NCBI GenBank assembly: GCA_016928575.1
Contig: JAFGKK010000135.1
Location: 1-64,000 of the forward strand
Length of the DNA stretch: 64,000 nucleotides
Origin: Anaerolineales bacterium
GTDB taxonomy: Bacteria; Chloroflexota; Anaerolineae; Anaerolineales; RBG-16-64-43
Direction: 5' to 3'
Positions 50,842-58,662 of this stretch are shown here, piece by piece. The notes under the pieces were generated by a model that saw only the letters and a list, made by a program, of their open reading frames with translations, made no database searches and had not been told where the DNA came from. The first letter of the stretch is position 1. The number at the start of each line of letters is the position of its first letter. Made by a program: the position numbers and the translations under genes.

Positions 50842-51290
50842 GGCGTTTCGATGATAGCAGAGGGTTCCGGGGATAGCAAATCAGATGTTGTCGTATTTCC
50901 TCATCCTCCCGTCCCTGCCCTTTCCTCACCTCCTGCCCCCACAACCCTTTCCCCCTCTCCTGACTTTTGTCAGGAGAGGGGGAAAGCCAGTCCTCGAGCG
51001 GAGCGAGAGGAGGGCCAGGGGATTGGGGTGAGGATGGAAAAGAGGAGGATTTCTTTTCAAGATTACTGAGGTTAAGCTGATACTTTATTCCTAATTATTT
51101 AGATAGCCTACTGACATAAAAATGTCGAACAAGGCCTATTTGCTTTATCCGCTGATCATTTTCTTCCCGCCCAGGTGATTATTTTGCTTGTTTCTTGAAG
51201 AGTTAATTCGCTGTCATCTGATGCGTTTGAACTTTGGCCACGAACTTATTTCTATCGTATACGGAGACATTCCAAGGCGGGCACTCTTGG
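50842..51290. other. Gene-free region: palindrome then AT-rich start of a foreign insert
   Basis: The first part (50890-51040) is a large copy of the purine/pyrimidine palindrome family; from about 51060 base composition drops sharply to AT-rich. A plus-strand open frame starting at 51188 lacks support (see rejected items). Confidence 0.6.
50890..51040. repeat. Dispersed palindrome with 18-bp perfect arms
   Basis: Arms 50947-50964 and 50969-50986 (CTTTCCCCCTCTCCTGAC and complement) around TTTT. Flanks continue the family: CCTCATCCTCCCGTCCCTGC on the left, and GGGGTGAGGATGG on the right, with an extra CTCGAGCGGAGCGAG palindrome inserted at about 50993-51007. Confidence 0.8.
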
Positions 51291-51292
51291 AT

Positions 51293-51333
51293 AAAAAAGC
51301 GACCGCGAAGGCTTATCCGCCGTGCGGTCGCTT
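51293..51333 (-). terminator. Rho-independent terminator of the AT-rich lipoprotein gene
   Basis: On the minus strand, AAGCGACCGC pairs with GCGGTCGCTT (51324-51333 with 51297-51306), followed by a TTTTTTAT tract. It lies about 105 bases past the stop of the gene at 51438. Confidence 0.8.
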
Positions 51334-51437
51334 CCTATTCCATTCTTCTTCCTCCGCATATATGAGGACTGGCGAAGCAGTCCAATTTTTCGATCCGCTT
51401 TCCCTCTTCACAACTTCAATTCATCGGTGGGCAGGTA

Positions 51438-52109
51438 TTAATATATTGCCGGAATTAAAAGATATGATGCGATGTTTGCCTTATTTCCTGTTTGAAATAT
51501 TCCGGGAACATTATAGTTACTATTATTTTTTACTCGAAATATCAATTTGTCACCGGCTTTGGTGTTCGGATCTTTTCCTTGTGTTGATTCTTCCAAGAAT
51601 CTTGGTTTTGCGCACAATGTATAGAAACTTACTTCTGCAATGACTTTCTCTTGGTTATTTTGTTCGATTAATATTTGAGCGATAAATTCCGGAAATGTGC
51701 CTTCGGTAAAACATGCATCTACACCTATATATAATCTAAAAATATATATAAACCCATGAATATCGCCATTTAATACAAATTCGTACTCTAAAGTTGTCCC
51801 TTTATTAAAGTAGATAAATACATAAGTATCTTCCCGTGACGAAAGGCAATTAAGCGACAACTCCGTTTTGTTATTGTGATAACAAATAAATAATTTTTGT
51901 GGTGGTGGCGGTTTGGTTTGTGTAGATGTTGGCAATTTGGTTTCGGTAATGGTTGGCGTAAATGTTTCGGTTTGCGTTTGTGTACTGGTTGGACTTGGAG
52001 TTAATTCTTGGCTAAACAAATCTCCGGCTACACAACTAGGTACAAATAAAATGAAAAACATCATACCAATTTTGTATATTATCGCAGATCTTGAATTACG
52101 TGTATGCAT
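51438..52109 (-). CDS. AT-rich lipoprotein of unknown function
   Basis: A 223-residue lipoprotein: signal (IGMMFFILFVPSC with Cys26), Thr/Pro linker (SPTSTQTQTETFTPTITETK), then a beta-rich domain (TYVFIYFNKGTTLEYEFVLN; KLIFRVKNNSNYNVPGIFQT). It keeps the local linker style, yet its composition is far more AT-rich than any other gene here, with AAT and ATA codons common. That points to recent acquisition. ATG 52109 or ATG 52064 (MMFF) may start it. No recognised domain. Confidence 0.75.
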   Translation of the reverse strand: MHTRNSRSAIIYKIGMMFFILFVPSCVAGDLFSQELTPSPTSTQTQTETFTPTITETKLPTSTQTKPPPPQKLFICYHNNKTELSLNCLSSREDTYVFIYFNKGTTLEYEFVLNGDIHGFIYIFRLYIGVDACFTEGTFPEFIAQILIEQNNQEKVIAEVSFYTLCAKPRFLEESTQGKDPNTKAGDKLIFRVKNNSNYNVPGIFQTGNKANIASYLLIPAIY

Positions 52110-52165
52110 CTATTGTCTCCTAGAAAATATTACGAAATTATATCATGGTGGCGTTATTTTACACC

Positions 52166-52235
52166 GTGCAACGGTCGGGTTCAGCCGCTTTGCGGAGCGC
52201 AGGGAAGTATAGTCGGCTGCAACCCGTTGTTAGGT
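52166..52235 (-). repeat. attC-like imperfect hairpin (70 bp)
   Basis: Read on the minus strand it begins ACCTAAC, which fits the attC core RYYYAAC, and ends GTTGCAC, one mismatch from GTTRRRY. The inner arms GGGTTCAGCCG (52177-52187) and CGGCTGCAACCC (52214-52225) pair except for one bulged base, the extrahelical feature attC sites show. Only one such site is seen and no integrase gene is present. Confidence 0.4.
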
Positions 52236-52305
52236 GGCCTTTTTTTCTTTGCCGTTTTCTACAACCAAAACCAGTTTGAGTAAATTTTATGTTTCTTCCT
52301 GGTGG

Positions 52306-52349
52306 TTTCGATACGCCCCGTCAGACCACTGGGGCTACTCAACCCCCGT
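52306..52349. repeat. TCGATACG-type palindromic intergenic repeat, copy 1
   Basis: GGTTTCGATACGCCCCGTC, then GGGGCTACTCAACCCC; resembles the copy at 60797-60852. Confidence 0.5.
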
Positions 52350-52500
52350 AGCTACTTTTTTTCAATATGCCATTATGAATATCATTGCTTTGTGTTCTTC
52401 GGGTTTTCTCTCGTGCCCCGGGCCCGCCGGTCAGGGGCGGGCTTCACGGATTCTCACCGGCCCATGCTATACTCTCGGCCCATCAACAATCGGAGGATGG

Positions 52501-53619
52501 ATGGCTACATATCGAATCGCCTGGATGCCGGGCGACGGGATCGGGCGGGATGTGATGGAAGCGGCGCGGATCGTGCTGGATGCGCTCGGCCTGGATGCCG
52601 AGTATCCGCAGGCCGACATCGGCTGGGAATTCTGGCGCCGGGAGGGCGACGCGCTTCCGGAGCGCACGATCGGCCTTTTGCGGACCTGCCGTTGCGCGCT
52701 GTTCGGCGCCATCACCTCCAAGCCCAAGGAGGAAGCCGCCGCCGAGCTGGCCCCCGAACTGCGAGCCAAGGGCCTCGCCTACCGCAGTCCGATCGTCCGC
52801 TTGCGCCAGCTGTTCGATCTCTACGTGAACCTCCGCCCGTGCAAGGCCTACCCCGGCAATCCGCTGAACTACCGCGAGGGGATCGACCTGACGGTTTTCC
52901 GCGAGAATACCGAGGACCTGTATGCGGGCGTGGAATTCCACCCGCTCCCGGCGGACGTGCGTGCCGCGCTGGAAGTGCACAGCCCGGCGATGGGCGCGTT
53001 CCGGAAGGACGAATCCGACGACATCGCGCTCTCCTGCCGGATCGTCACCCGCCGCGGATCGCGGCGGATCGTGCGCGCCGCGTTCGAGTACGCGCGGAAG
53101 CACGGATACCCAAGCGTCACCCTGGTGGAGAAGCCGAACGTAGTCCGCGAAACCTCGGGCCTGATCACCCGCGAGGCGCGGAAAATCGCGGACGAATTCC
53201 CCGGCATCGCCCTGCAGGAAGCCAACGTCGACGCGATGGCCATGTGGCTGATCAAGAACCCGCTCGAATACGGGGTGATTGTGACGACCAACATGTTCGG
53301 CGACATCCTTTCCGATCTGGCGGCCCAGCTGGTGGGCGGGCTGGGGTTCGCTTCCAGCGGGAATATCGGCGAGTCGTTCGCCGTGTTCGAGCCGACCCAC
53401 GGCTCCGCGCCGAAATACGCCGGCCAGTACAAGGTCAATCCGATCGCCACCTTGCTGGCGGCCAAGCTGATGCTGGATTGGCTGGGCGAATCGGAAAAAG
53501 CCGCGGCCCTCGAGCGGGCTGTGGCCGGCGTGATCGCGGCGGGGAAAGTGCGGACCTATGATTTGGGCGGATTGAGCGGCACGCTGGATGTGGCCAAGGC
53601 GGTGGCGGAGCGGCTGTAA
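52501..53619 (+). CDS. Isocitrate/isopropylmalate dehydrogenase family enzyme
   Basis: A 372-residue NAD(P)-dependent decarboxylating dehydrogenase. WMPGDGIGRDV, RSPIVRLRQLFDLYVNLRP, VFRENTEDLYAGVEF, EKPNVVRETSG, NVDAMAMWLIKNP and TTNMFGDILSDLAAQLVGGL are the family motifs. The FRENTEDLYAGVEF phrase fits isocitrate or homoisocitrate-type enzymes more than LeuB. No leucine or TCA genes lie nearby to decide. CGGAGG ribosome site at ATG 52501. Confidence 0.88.
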   Translation: MATYRIAWMPGDGIGRDVMEAARIVLDALGLDAEYPQADIGWEFWRREGDALPERTIGLLRTCRCALFGAITSKPKEEAAAELAPELRAKGLAYRSPIVRLRQLFDLYVNLRPCKAYPGNPLNYREGIDLTVFRENTEDLYAGVEFHPLPADVRAALEVHSPAMGAFRKDESDDIALSCRIVTRRGSRRIVRAAFEYARKHGYPSVTLVEKPNVVRETSGLITREARKIADEFPGIALQEANVDAMAMWLIKNPLEYGVIVTTNMFGDILSDLAAQLVGGLGFASSGNIGESFAVFEPTHGSAPKYAGQYKVNPIATLLAAKLMLDWLGESEKAAALERAVAGVIAAGKVRTYDLGGLSGTLDVAKAVAERL

Positions 53620-53655
53620 GGACAACGGAGGACGTCGTTCCGAAGGGGCGAAGCC

Positions 53656-53735
53656 CCGAGGAATCGGCAGCGCGTGGGGAGCAAGGTCGTCCTTTTGGGC
53701 GGACGAATTTTGTCCATGCCCGGCCGATTCCTCGG
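53656..53735. repeat. 13-bp inverted repeat
   Basis: CCGAGGAATCGGC (53656-53668) and its exact complement (53723-53735) flank 54 bases that contain further small self-complementary words. Possible terminator or RNA structure between convergent genes. Confidence 0.45.
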
Positions 53736-53777
53736 CTTGGAAAAACGCCGGACTTCGGAATGATCTGCTCAAGCGAA

Positions 53778-54167
53778 TTACGGAGTAGGCGGGGTATCGG
53801 TCGGGGTTTCCGTCTCGGTGGCGGTGGGCGGCGGCGTTGCGGTAGGCGTGTGCGTGCGGGTCCGGGTGGGCGGGGGAGTCTCGCTGGGGGTCGGCGTGAT
53901 CGTCGGCGTGGGCGGGATGAAGACGGTGTTGCTCGGCGTTAACGTGAGTTGCGGTCCGGGCGGCGGCGCGGCGGTGGCCGGCGGCGGGATGAAGCGCGTG
54001 GGAACGGCGGGAGGCGTGGCGCTGGGGGTGGACGCTGCGGTGGGGGTGGGATGGAGGGCGATCAGCACCACGGCGCTGCAATACAGGGGGATCGTCGCCG
54101 CGATGATCCCCCCGAGGATGGCATACCGCAGGACGCGCCGCCGCGGGGGCGTAGCCGTTTCCATCAT
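53778..54167 (-). CDS. Short membrane protein with a Thr/Pro-rich extracellular tail
   Basis: A 129-residue protein: basic start, one helix (YAILGGIIAATIPLYCSAVV), then about 90 residues almost only Pro, Thr, Ala and Ser (TPTITPTPSETPPPTRTRTH). Opposite-strand frames here are mirror images of this low-complexity tail and read Val/Gly. Likely a wall-spanning stalk or unfolded linker protein; no folded domain follows. Translation is plausible but rests on the helix and composition. Confidence 0.6.
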   Translation of the reverse strand: MMETATPPRRRVLRYAILGGIIAATIPLYCSAVVLIALHPTPTAASTPSATPPAVPTRFIPPPATAAPPPGPQLTLTPSNTVFIPPTPTITPTPSETPPPTRTRTHTPTATPPPTATETETPTDTPPTP

Positions 54168-54244
54168 CGGTGAATTATACCCGTCCCCATGGCGGCCGGG
54201 CGGTACGGACTAACGGACCGGTGCCCCGGCACGGACAGGTATGC

Positions 54245-54250
54245 TACAAT
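54245..54250 (+). promoter_or_regulatory. -10 box of the REC-domain gene, leaderless arrangement
   Basis: TACAAT ends seven bases before ATG 54258. Confidence 0.5.
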
Positions 54251-54257
54251 CTTTGCT

Positions 54258-55277
54258 ATGGGCCGCAAGCGCGTGATGATCGTGGAAGATCAGCGGGAAA
54301 TCGCGCGGATGATCCACAGCGCGATCCAACTGATGGATCCGTCGCTCGACGTGGTGGATTGCCTCTCGGCCGAGGAAGCTTCCCTCGAACTGGCCGAACA
54401 CGGCGCGGATTTGATCATCATCGACGTCCGCCTGCCCGGGATCAGCGGCCTGGAACTGGTCGAACGCTGGCAGATCCAGAAGATCCACATCCCCGTCATC
54501 GTCACCACCGGTTTCTCCGAGCCGGCGATCCGCGCCCTCGCCGAACGGCTCGGGGTGCGGGCCTTCTTCAACAAACCGCTCCCGATGGACGAATTCCTCC
54601 TGGCCGTGCGTTCGATTCTGGCCGGCGAGGAATTCCAGCCCAGCGAGGACCGCGCCGCCAAGGTGCTCACCGACCTGCGCCAAAAGCTGGATGCCGACGC
54701 CGCCTGGCTGTGCCAGGAGGGCGGGCAGGCGACCCACCGCGCGGGCGACGTGCTGGAAGTAATGGAGGAGGACATGGAGGCGGTCCAGCATTCGATCGCC
54801 GGCATCCTGCACCGCACCGCGCCGTTCCTGGGCAAACTCAAAGATGACCCGCCGTCCATGTTCCTCGTCTCGGGCGAAAAGCGGCAGATGGCCGTAGCGC
54901 CGATGCCCAGCGGACCGAGCCTGGTGATCTTCTTCTCCAAACCGACCCCGGCCCAGAACCTATACGACGAGCTGACCGAATCCGTCCGCCGGCTGGAAAA
55001 AATCTTCCACACCGACCGGCTGCTGCAGGAAGCGTCCTCGGGAGTCGTGCCGATGCCCGATTGGGTGCAACAAACCGTGGGGGGCGGCATCAGCGAGCCG
55101 GAGTGGAATCTCGGTGAGCAGTCGGTGGAAGCCCAGGAAGCCAAATCCTTCTGGGACGACGCGGTCCTGGAAGCGGCCGGCTTCCTCTCCCCCGGAAAAC
55201 TGACGTTCGACGAGGCCGAGAAACTCGGCTGGGCTCCCGAAGACGCGGCCAACACCCCCTACCGGGTGTTCGATTAA
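54258..55277 (+). CDS. Response regulator with a C-terminal roadblock/GAF-like region
   Basis: A 339-residue protein. Residues 1-125 are a receiver domain (D10, D11, phospho-acceptor D56 in LIIIDVRLP, FNKPLP with the conserved lysine). Residues about 150-265 (DADAAWLCQEGGQATHRAGD; MAVAPMPSGPSLVIFFSKPT) resemble a roadblock/LC7 or similar sensor-like domain. The rest is helical and ends DEAEKLGWAPEDAANTPYRV. No DNA-binding domain, so the output is probably a protein interaction. Followed by tRNA-Gln. Confidence 0.82.
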   Translation: MGRKRVMIVEDQREIARMIHSAIQLMDPSLDVVDCLSAEEASLELAEHGADLIIIDVRLPGISGLELVERWQIQKIHIPVIVTTGFSEPAIRALAERLGVRAFFNKPLPMDEFLLAVRSILAGEEFQPSEDRAAKVLTDLRQKLDADAAWLCQEGGQATHRAGDVLEVMEEDMEAVQHSIAGILHRTAPFLGKLKDDPPSMFLVSGEKRQMAVAPMPSGPSLVIFFSKPTPAQNLYDELTESVRRLEKIFHTDRLLQEASSGVVPMPDWVQQTVGGGISEPEWNLGEQSVEAQEAKSFWDDAVLEAAGFLSPGKLTFDEAEKLGWAPEDAANTPYRVFD

Positions 55278-55334
55278 CCCCGGGAACCTCCGCTTCCCTT
55301 CTCCTGTGCTACAATTCCGACGCGCACACTCCAG

Positions 55335-55405
55335 TGGGGCGTGGTGCAACGGCAGCACACCGGACTTTGAATCCGTGGATCTAGGTTCGAAACCTGGCGC
55401 CCCAG
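55335..55405 (+). tRNA. tRNA-Gln(TTG)
   Basis: 71-base cloverleaf: acceptor TGGGGCG / CGCCCCA, D arm, anticodon loop CTTTGAA with TTG at 55367-55369, T arm AGG-TTCGAAA-CCT, discriminator G55405, CC follows. A TACAAT -10 box at 55310-55315 lies 20 bases upstream. Placed between the REC-domain gene and glmU. Confidence 0.93.
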
Positions 55406-55538
55406 CCTCGATCGCCATGAAGCCTCCAAGACTTGCAGAGAGAACGGATCTCAAAGTCGGGGGTCTTCTTTTTTTCCATGCCGGAGCGGATCGAAGCCGA
55501 TCCGGCGCATCCTCCGACAGGAATCCGAGGAGTGGTCT

Positions 55539-56906
55539 ATGACCGTACGAACGATCCTGCTCGCCGCCGGGCTCGGCACCCGGATGCGGTCCGCCTTGCC
55601 GAAGATGATGCACCCCTTGTGCGGGCGGCCGATGGTGCGGATCGCGCTGGATATCGCCGCCGCGGTCAGCCCCGAAAAGCCGGTCCTGGTGGTCGGGCAC
55701 GGGGCCGACGCGGTGCGCGCCGAAGCCGGCGAACGGGCGGAATGCATCGTGCAGACCGAATTGCTCGGGACGGCCGACGCGGTCCGCCGCGCGGAAGGGC
55801 TCTTACGCGGACGAGCCGGGCACATCCTGGTGTTTTACGGGGATATGCCGCTGTGGCGTCCGGAGACCCTGCGGCGCCTCGCCGAAGCCGGACAACAAGG
55901 CCCCGGACCGATGGCGATGCTCACCGGAGTAGGGAGTGACGCGCGCCTGTTCGGCCGGGTGATCCGCGACGCCGCGGGCGCCGTGCGGGAAATCGTCGAA
56001 GACGCCCACCTCAGCCCCGAACAGCGGGCCGTGAAGGAAGTCAACCTGGGAGCGTACTGCTTCCGGGCCGAATGGCTGTGGGAGGCGCTCGGGCGGGTGA
56101 AGCCTTCGCCCAAGGGCGAATACTACCTGACGGATCTGGTGTCGATGGCGGCGCAGGAAGGCGGCGCGGCCGCGCTTGAAGTGGAGGACGAGGAGGAATG
56201 GATTGGGATCAACACCCGCGCGCACCTGGCGGAGGCGGAAGCCGCCCTGCGGCGGCGGATCAACAGGCGCTGGATGGAGGCGGGCGTGGGCCTGCAGGAT
56301 CCGGCGACGACCTACATCTCGCTGGAAGCGACGATCGGCGAGGATACGCGGATCCTGGCCAACACGCACATCGAAGGCAAGACGGCCGTCGGCCGCGGTT
56401 GCGTGATCGGGCCGAATTCGATCCTCCGCAACATGACGGTCGGCGACCGCTGCCGGGTGGAATGCTCGGTGGTCGAGAATGCGGTCATGGAGGAGGAATC
56501 GAACATCGGGCCGTTCGGCCATCTGCGCTCGGGCTCCCGGCTCGAGCGGGGCGCGCACATGGGCAATTTCGGCGAGATGAAAAACTCGCGGCTGGGGGCG
56601 GGCGCCAAGATGGGCCATTTTTCCTACCTCGGCGACGCCACGGTTGGGCCGAGCGCGAACATCGGTGCCGGGACGATCACCTGCAACTACGACGGCAAGC
56701 AGAAACATCCGACCGAAATCGGTGAAGGCGCTTTCATCGGATCGGATTCGATGCTGGTGGCGCCGGTGAAGATCGGCCGCGGCGCCAAGACCGGCGCCGG
56801 TTCGGTGGTCACGCACGATGTTCCGGACGGGGGCGTGGTCGTGGGCGTGCCGGCGCGGACGTTCAAGAAAAAGGCCGCGCGGAAAAAAAATGTCCGAAAA
56901 AAGTGA
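55539..56906 (+). CDS. glmU: Bifunctional UDP-N-acetylglucosamine pyrophosphorylase / glucosamine-1-phosphate N-acetyltransferase
   Basis: A 455-residue two-domain enzyme for UDP-GlcNAc, the precursor of peptidoglycan and surface glycans. The uridylyltransferase domain starts ILLAAGLGTRMRSALPKMMH; the left-handed beta-helix acetyltransferase domain carries HLRSGSRLERGAHMGNFGEM and GAGTITCNYDGKQKHPTEIG. Both halves look complete. It is followed by the cytidine deaminase gene with a 17-base overlap. UDP-GlcNAc also feeds the glycan operon at 18.7-22.2 kb. Confidence 0.95.
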   Translation: MTVRTILLAAGLGTRMRSALPKMMHPLCGRPMVRIALDIAAAVSPEKPVLVVGHGADAVRAEAGERAECIVQTELLGTADAVRRAEGLLRGRAGHILVFYGDMPLWRPETLRRLAEAGQQGPGPMAMLTGVGSDARLFGRVIRDAAGAVREIVEDAHLSPEQRAVKEVNLGAYCFRAEWLWEALGRVKPSPKGEYYLTDLVSMAAQEGGAAALEVEDEEEWIGINTRAHLAEAEAALRRRINRRWMEAGVGLQDPATTYISLEATIGEDTRILANTHIEGKTAVGRGCVIGPNSILRNMTVGDRCRVECSVVENAVMEEESNIGPFGHLRSGSRLERGAHMGNFGEMKNSRLGAGAKMGHFSYLGDATVGPSANIGAGTITCNYDGKQKHPTEIGEGAFIGSDSMLVAPVKIGRGAKTGAGSVVTHDVPDGGVVVGVPARTFKKKAARKKNVRKK

Positions 56907-57303
56907 ACTGACCGCGGAGGAACGGAAAACGCTGGTGGCCGAAGCGCGCGATGCGCGCGGCAACGCCTACGCGCCGTATTCGCATTACGCGGTGGGCGCG
57001 GCGATCCGCACGCGGGCGGGCAAGATCTACCGCGGAGCGAACGTGGAAAACGCCGCCTACCCCGTCGGGTTGTGCGCCGAGCGGGTGGCGCTGTTCGCCG
57101 CCGTGGCGGCGGGCGAGCGGGAGTTCGACGCGATCGCGGTGATGACCAAGGACGGAGCCTCGCCGTGCGGCGCTTGCCGCCAGGCGCTCTCGGAATTCGG
57201 TTTGGCGCTGGAAGTGATCATGGCCGACGACAAGTCGTGGATCTGCCAGGTCTCGACTCTGGACAAGCTGCTGCCCTCGGCGTTCGGGAAGGCGGAGGAG
57301 TAA
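56890..57303 (+). CDS. cdd: Cytidine deaminase
   Basis: A 137-residue zinc enzyme that converts cytidine to uridine. The motifs NVENAAYPVGLCAERVALF (zinc Cys and catalytic Glu in CAE) and PCGACRQAL (two zinc cysteines) are diagnostic of the tetrameric type. Start at ATG 56890 overlaps the glmU end by 17 bases. Length is normal. Confidence 0.95.
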   Translation: MSEKSELTAEERKTLVAEARDARGNAYAPYSHYAVGAAIRTRAGKIYRGANVENAAYPVGLCAERVALFAAVAAGEREFDAIAVMTKDGASPCGACRQALSEFGLALEVIMADDKSWICQVSTLDKLLPSAFGKAEE

Positions 57304-57306
57304 AAC

Positions 57307-57350
57307 CGTTTCACCGCAAAGGCGCACAGAACAAGAAGGATCGAAAAAAA
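57307..57350. repeat. Dispersed CACCGCAGAG-type repeat, copy 3
   Basis: TTTCACCGCAAAGGCGCACA, then GAACAAGAAGGATCG. Immediately after the cytidine deaminase stop. Confidence 0.6.
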
Positions 57351-57738
57351 TTTTTAACCGCTCAGTCTCCCGCCAGCATCCAGTCCTCACCCCCAACCCC
57401 TTCCCCCTTTCCCCCTCTCCTGGCTTATGCCAGGAGAGGGGGAAGGGGACGGGGGATAGAGGCGAGGAAGGAAAAGAGCGGGATATCCCTTTGATATAGA
57501 ACAGACTGAGTTACAAAATATTGAAAATAGATGTAGATGTACCTGGATAACCGGCGGCGTTTTTTTAACGGGCATTCCGGAGTCGGCGGAGTGTTTTCGC
57601 AATCGCTTGGACGGAAACCCCGAATCGAGTGCTCAAGGGTGACGAAAAACATCCCTCGCCGCGCCGGTGCAAATCCGCTTTGAGGAATAAATCGAAACGG
57701 GGGGGATGATTCGCGTGTTTCTCCCCCGCCTCGGATTG
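57351..57738. other. Gene-free gap with a palindrome
   Basis: Apart from the palindrome at 57383-57475, an AT-richer stretch (57480-57560) and nothing recognisable follow until the defence-like gene ends at 57739. Confidence 0.5.
57383..57475. repeat. Dispersed palindrome with 16-bp perfect arms
   Basis: Arms TTCCCCCTCTCCTGGC (57409-57424) and complement (57429-57444) around TTAT, flanked by CCTCACCCCCAACCCC on the left and GAGGCGAGGAAGG on the right. Confidence 0.8.
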
Positions 57739-58527
57739 CTACTTCTTCACCATTACGGCCTTCAACCTGCGGGCCAGCGGTTCCTTCAGCAGAATGGTCT
57801 GACCCAACCGGTAGGGAACCGTGTTCCAATTGCGGACATCGAAGGGCAGGTCGGAAAGGGGAGTCGAACAAATGTGGACGGTCGGCTTGCGCAGGGCGTG
57901 CGCGTATCCGGCTTCGTACAGCACGTTCGGCTTGGCCTCCGAAAGGTCGACGATCACGGCCGCGCTGGACCGGATCAGACGTTTGATCTCGGCGACGATG
58001 TCCCCCGAAAATTCCTTGCGGTCCACCCGCCGGCATTCGGCGCCGACCTGCTCGGCGGCATGCGACATGGCGATGAAATAGGTGTCGTCGTATTCGCCGG
58101 CGAACGGCATGGCGGCGAAGACCGTCCGGCGCGGCCGGGCCTTCGCCGGGCTTTCCGCGACACCGGGAGCCGGTTTTTGCACGGGTTCGGAGTCCTCCGG
58201 TAGGCGGAAGTATTTCCGCAGGGCGGGGACGACCGCCTCCAGCTTGACCACCCCCTTGCGCCGGTAATTCTTTTTAAGGTCCGGCATGACGATCAGCGCC
58301 TCGTCGGCGCCGGTGGCCTTTTTGTACAACTGGACCTGGCGAAACGCGCGGGCGGTGTTGCCCCCGCGCGGATCCCAGAGTTTCACTTCGAGGACGATCT
58401 TCTCGCCGTGCGGACCGCTGACGATGAAATCCGGCCGCAGGCCGCCGATCGACGGCCGGCGGCGGTAGGAGATGCCCGCTCCGCGAAGCAGGTTCTCAAG
58501 CTTGTCTTCATATTGTTTTGCGCACAT
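57739..58527 (-). CDS. Fusion of a PD-(D/E)XK nuclease with a nucleoside 2-deoxyribosyltransferase-like domain
   Basis: A 262-residue two-domain protein. Residues 1-110 carry a restriction-endonuclease-like core: D33 (RPDFIV), E47 and K49 (VLEVKLW), plus an early glutamate. After a Pro/Ala linker (about 111-133), residues 134-235 match the nucleoside 2-deoxyribosyltransferase/TIR-like superfamily: FAAMPFAGEYDDTYF, VIVDLSEAKPNVLYEAGYAH with D194, N201 and E205. Such domains sense or cut nucleotides or NAD in conflict systems. Context: alone between palindromes and repeats. Defence function is an inference; both domains look intact. Confidence 0.72.
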   Translation of the reverse strand: MCAKQYEDKLENLLRGAGISYRRRPSIGGLRPDFIVSGPHGEKIVLEVKLWDPRGGNTARAFRQVQLYKKATGADEALIVMPDLKKNYRRKGVVKLEAVVPALRKYFRLPEDSEPVQKPAPGVAESPAKARPRRTVFAAMPFAGEYDDTYFIAMSHAAEQVGAECRRVDRKEFSGDIVAEIKRLIRSSAAVIVDLSEAKPNVLYEAGYAHALRKPTVHICSTPLSDLPFDVRNWNTVPYRLGQTILLKEPLARRLKAVMVKK

Positions 58528-58577
58528 ACCCCACCCCTTTTTCCGAAGAATCCTATTCGCAGGGAGTTTGGAAAGGC

Positions 58578-58662
58578 CTTTTCACCGCAGAGGCGCAGAG
58601 AGCGCCAAGGTTGAGCAATAAACCTCTGCGTCCTCTGACCCTCTGCGACGAGTGTTTTTTAA
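58578..58662. repeat. Dispersed CACCGCAGAG-type repeat, copy 4 (most complete)
   Basis: TTTTCACCGCAGAGGCGCAG, then AGAGCGCCAAGGTTG, and on the right AACCTCTGCGTCCTCTG and CCCTCTGCGACG, so both arms of an imperfect palindrome are present. Confidence 0.65.

Larger units (their letters stand above)
52110..52496. other. AT-rich gap with attC-like hairpin and an intergenic repeat
   Basis: Holds the attC-like structure at 52166-52235 and a copy of the TCGATACG palindromic repeat at 52306-52349. No gene. A possible promoter for the dehydrogenase gene is TATACT at about 52470, where GC-rich sequence resumes. Confidence 0.55.

Noticed and set aside
51188-51643. Plus-strand open frame of 151 codons
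   Set aside because: It overlaps the 3' end of the convincing minus-strand lipoprotein gene and that gene's terminator, has no ribosome site, and its sequence shows no domain.
52166-52235. Full integron
   Set aside because: Only one attC-like structure, one core with a mismatch, and no integrase or second site, so only a possible relic is reported.
53818-54213. Plus-strand frame rich in Val and Gly (GVGVGV-like)
   Set aside because: It is the complement of a Thr/Pro-rich tail on the minus strand; such alternating products are typical shadows.
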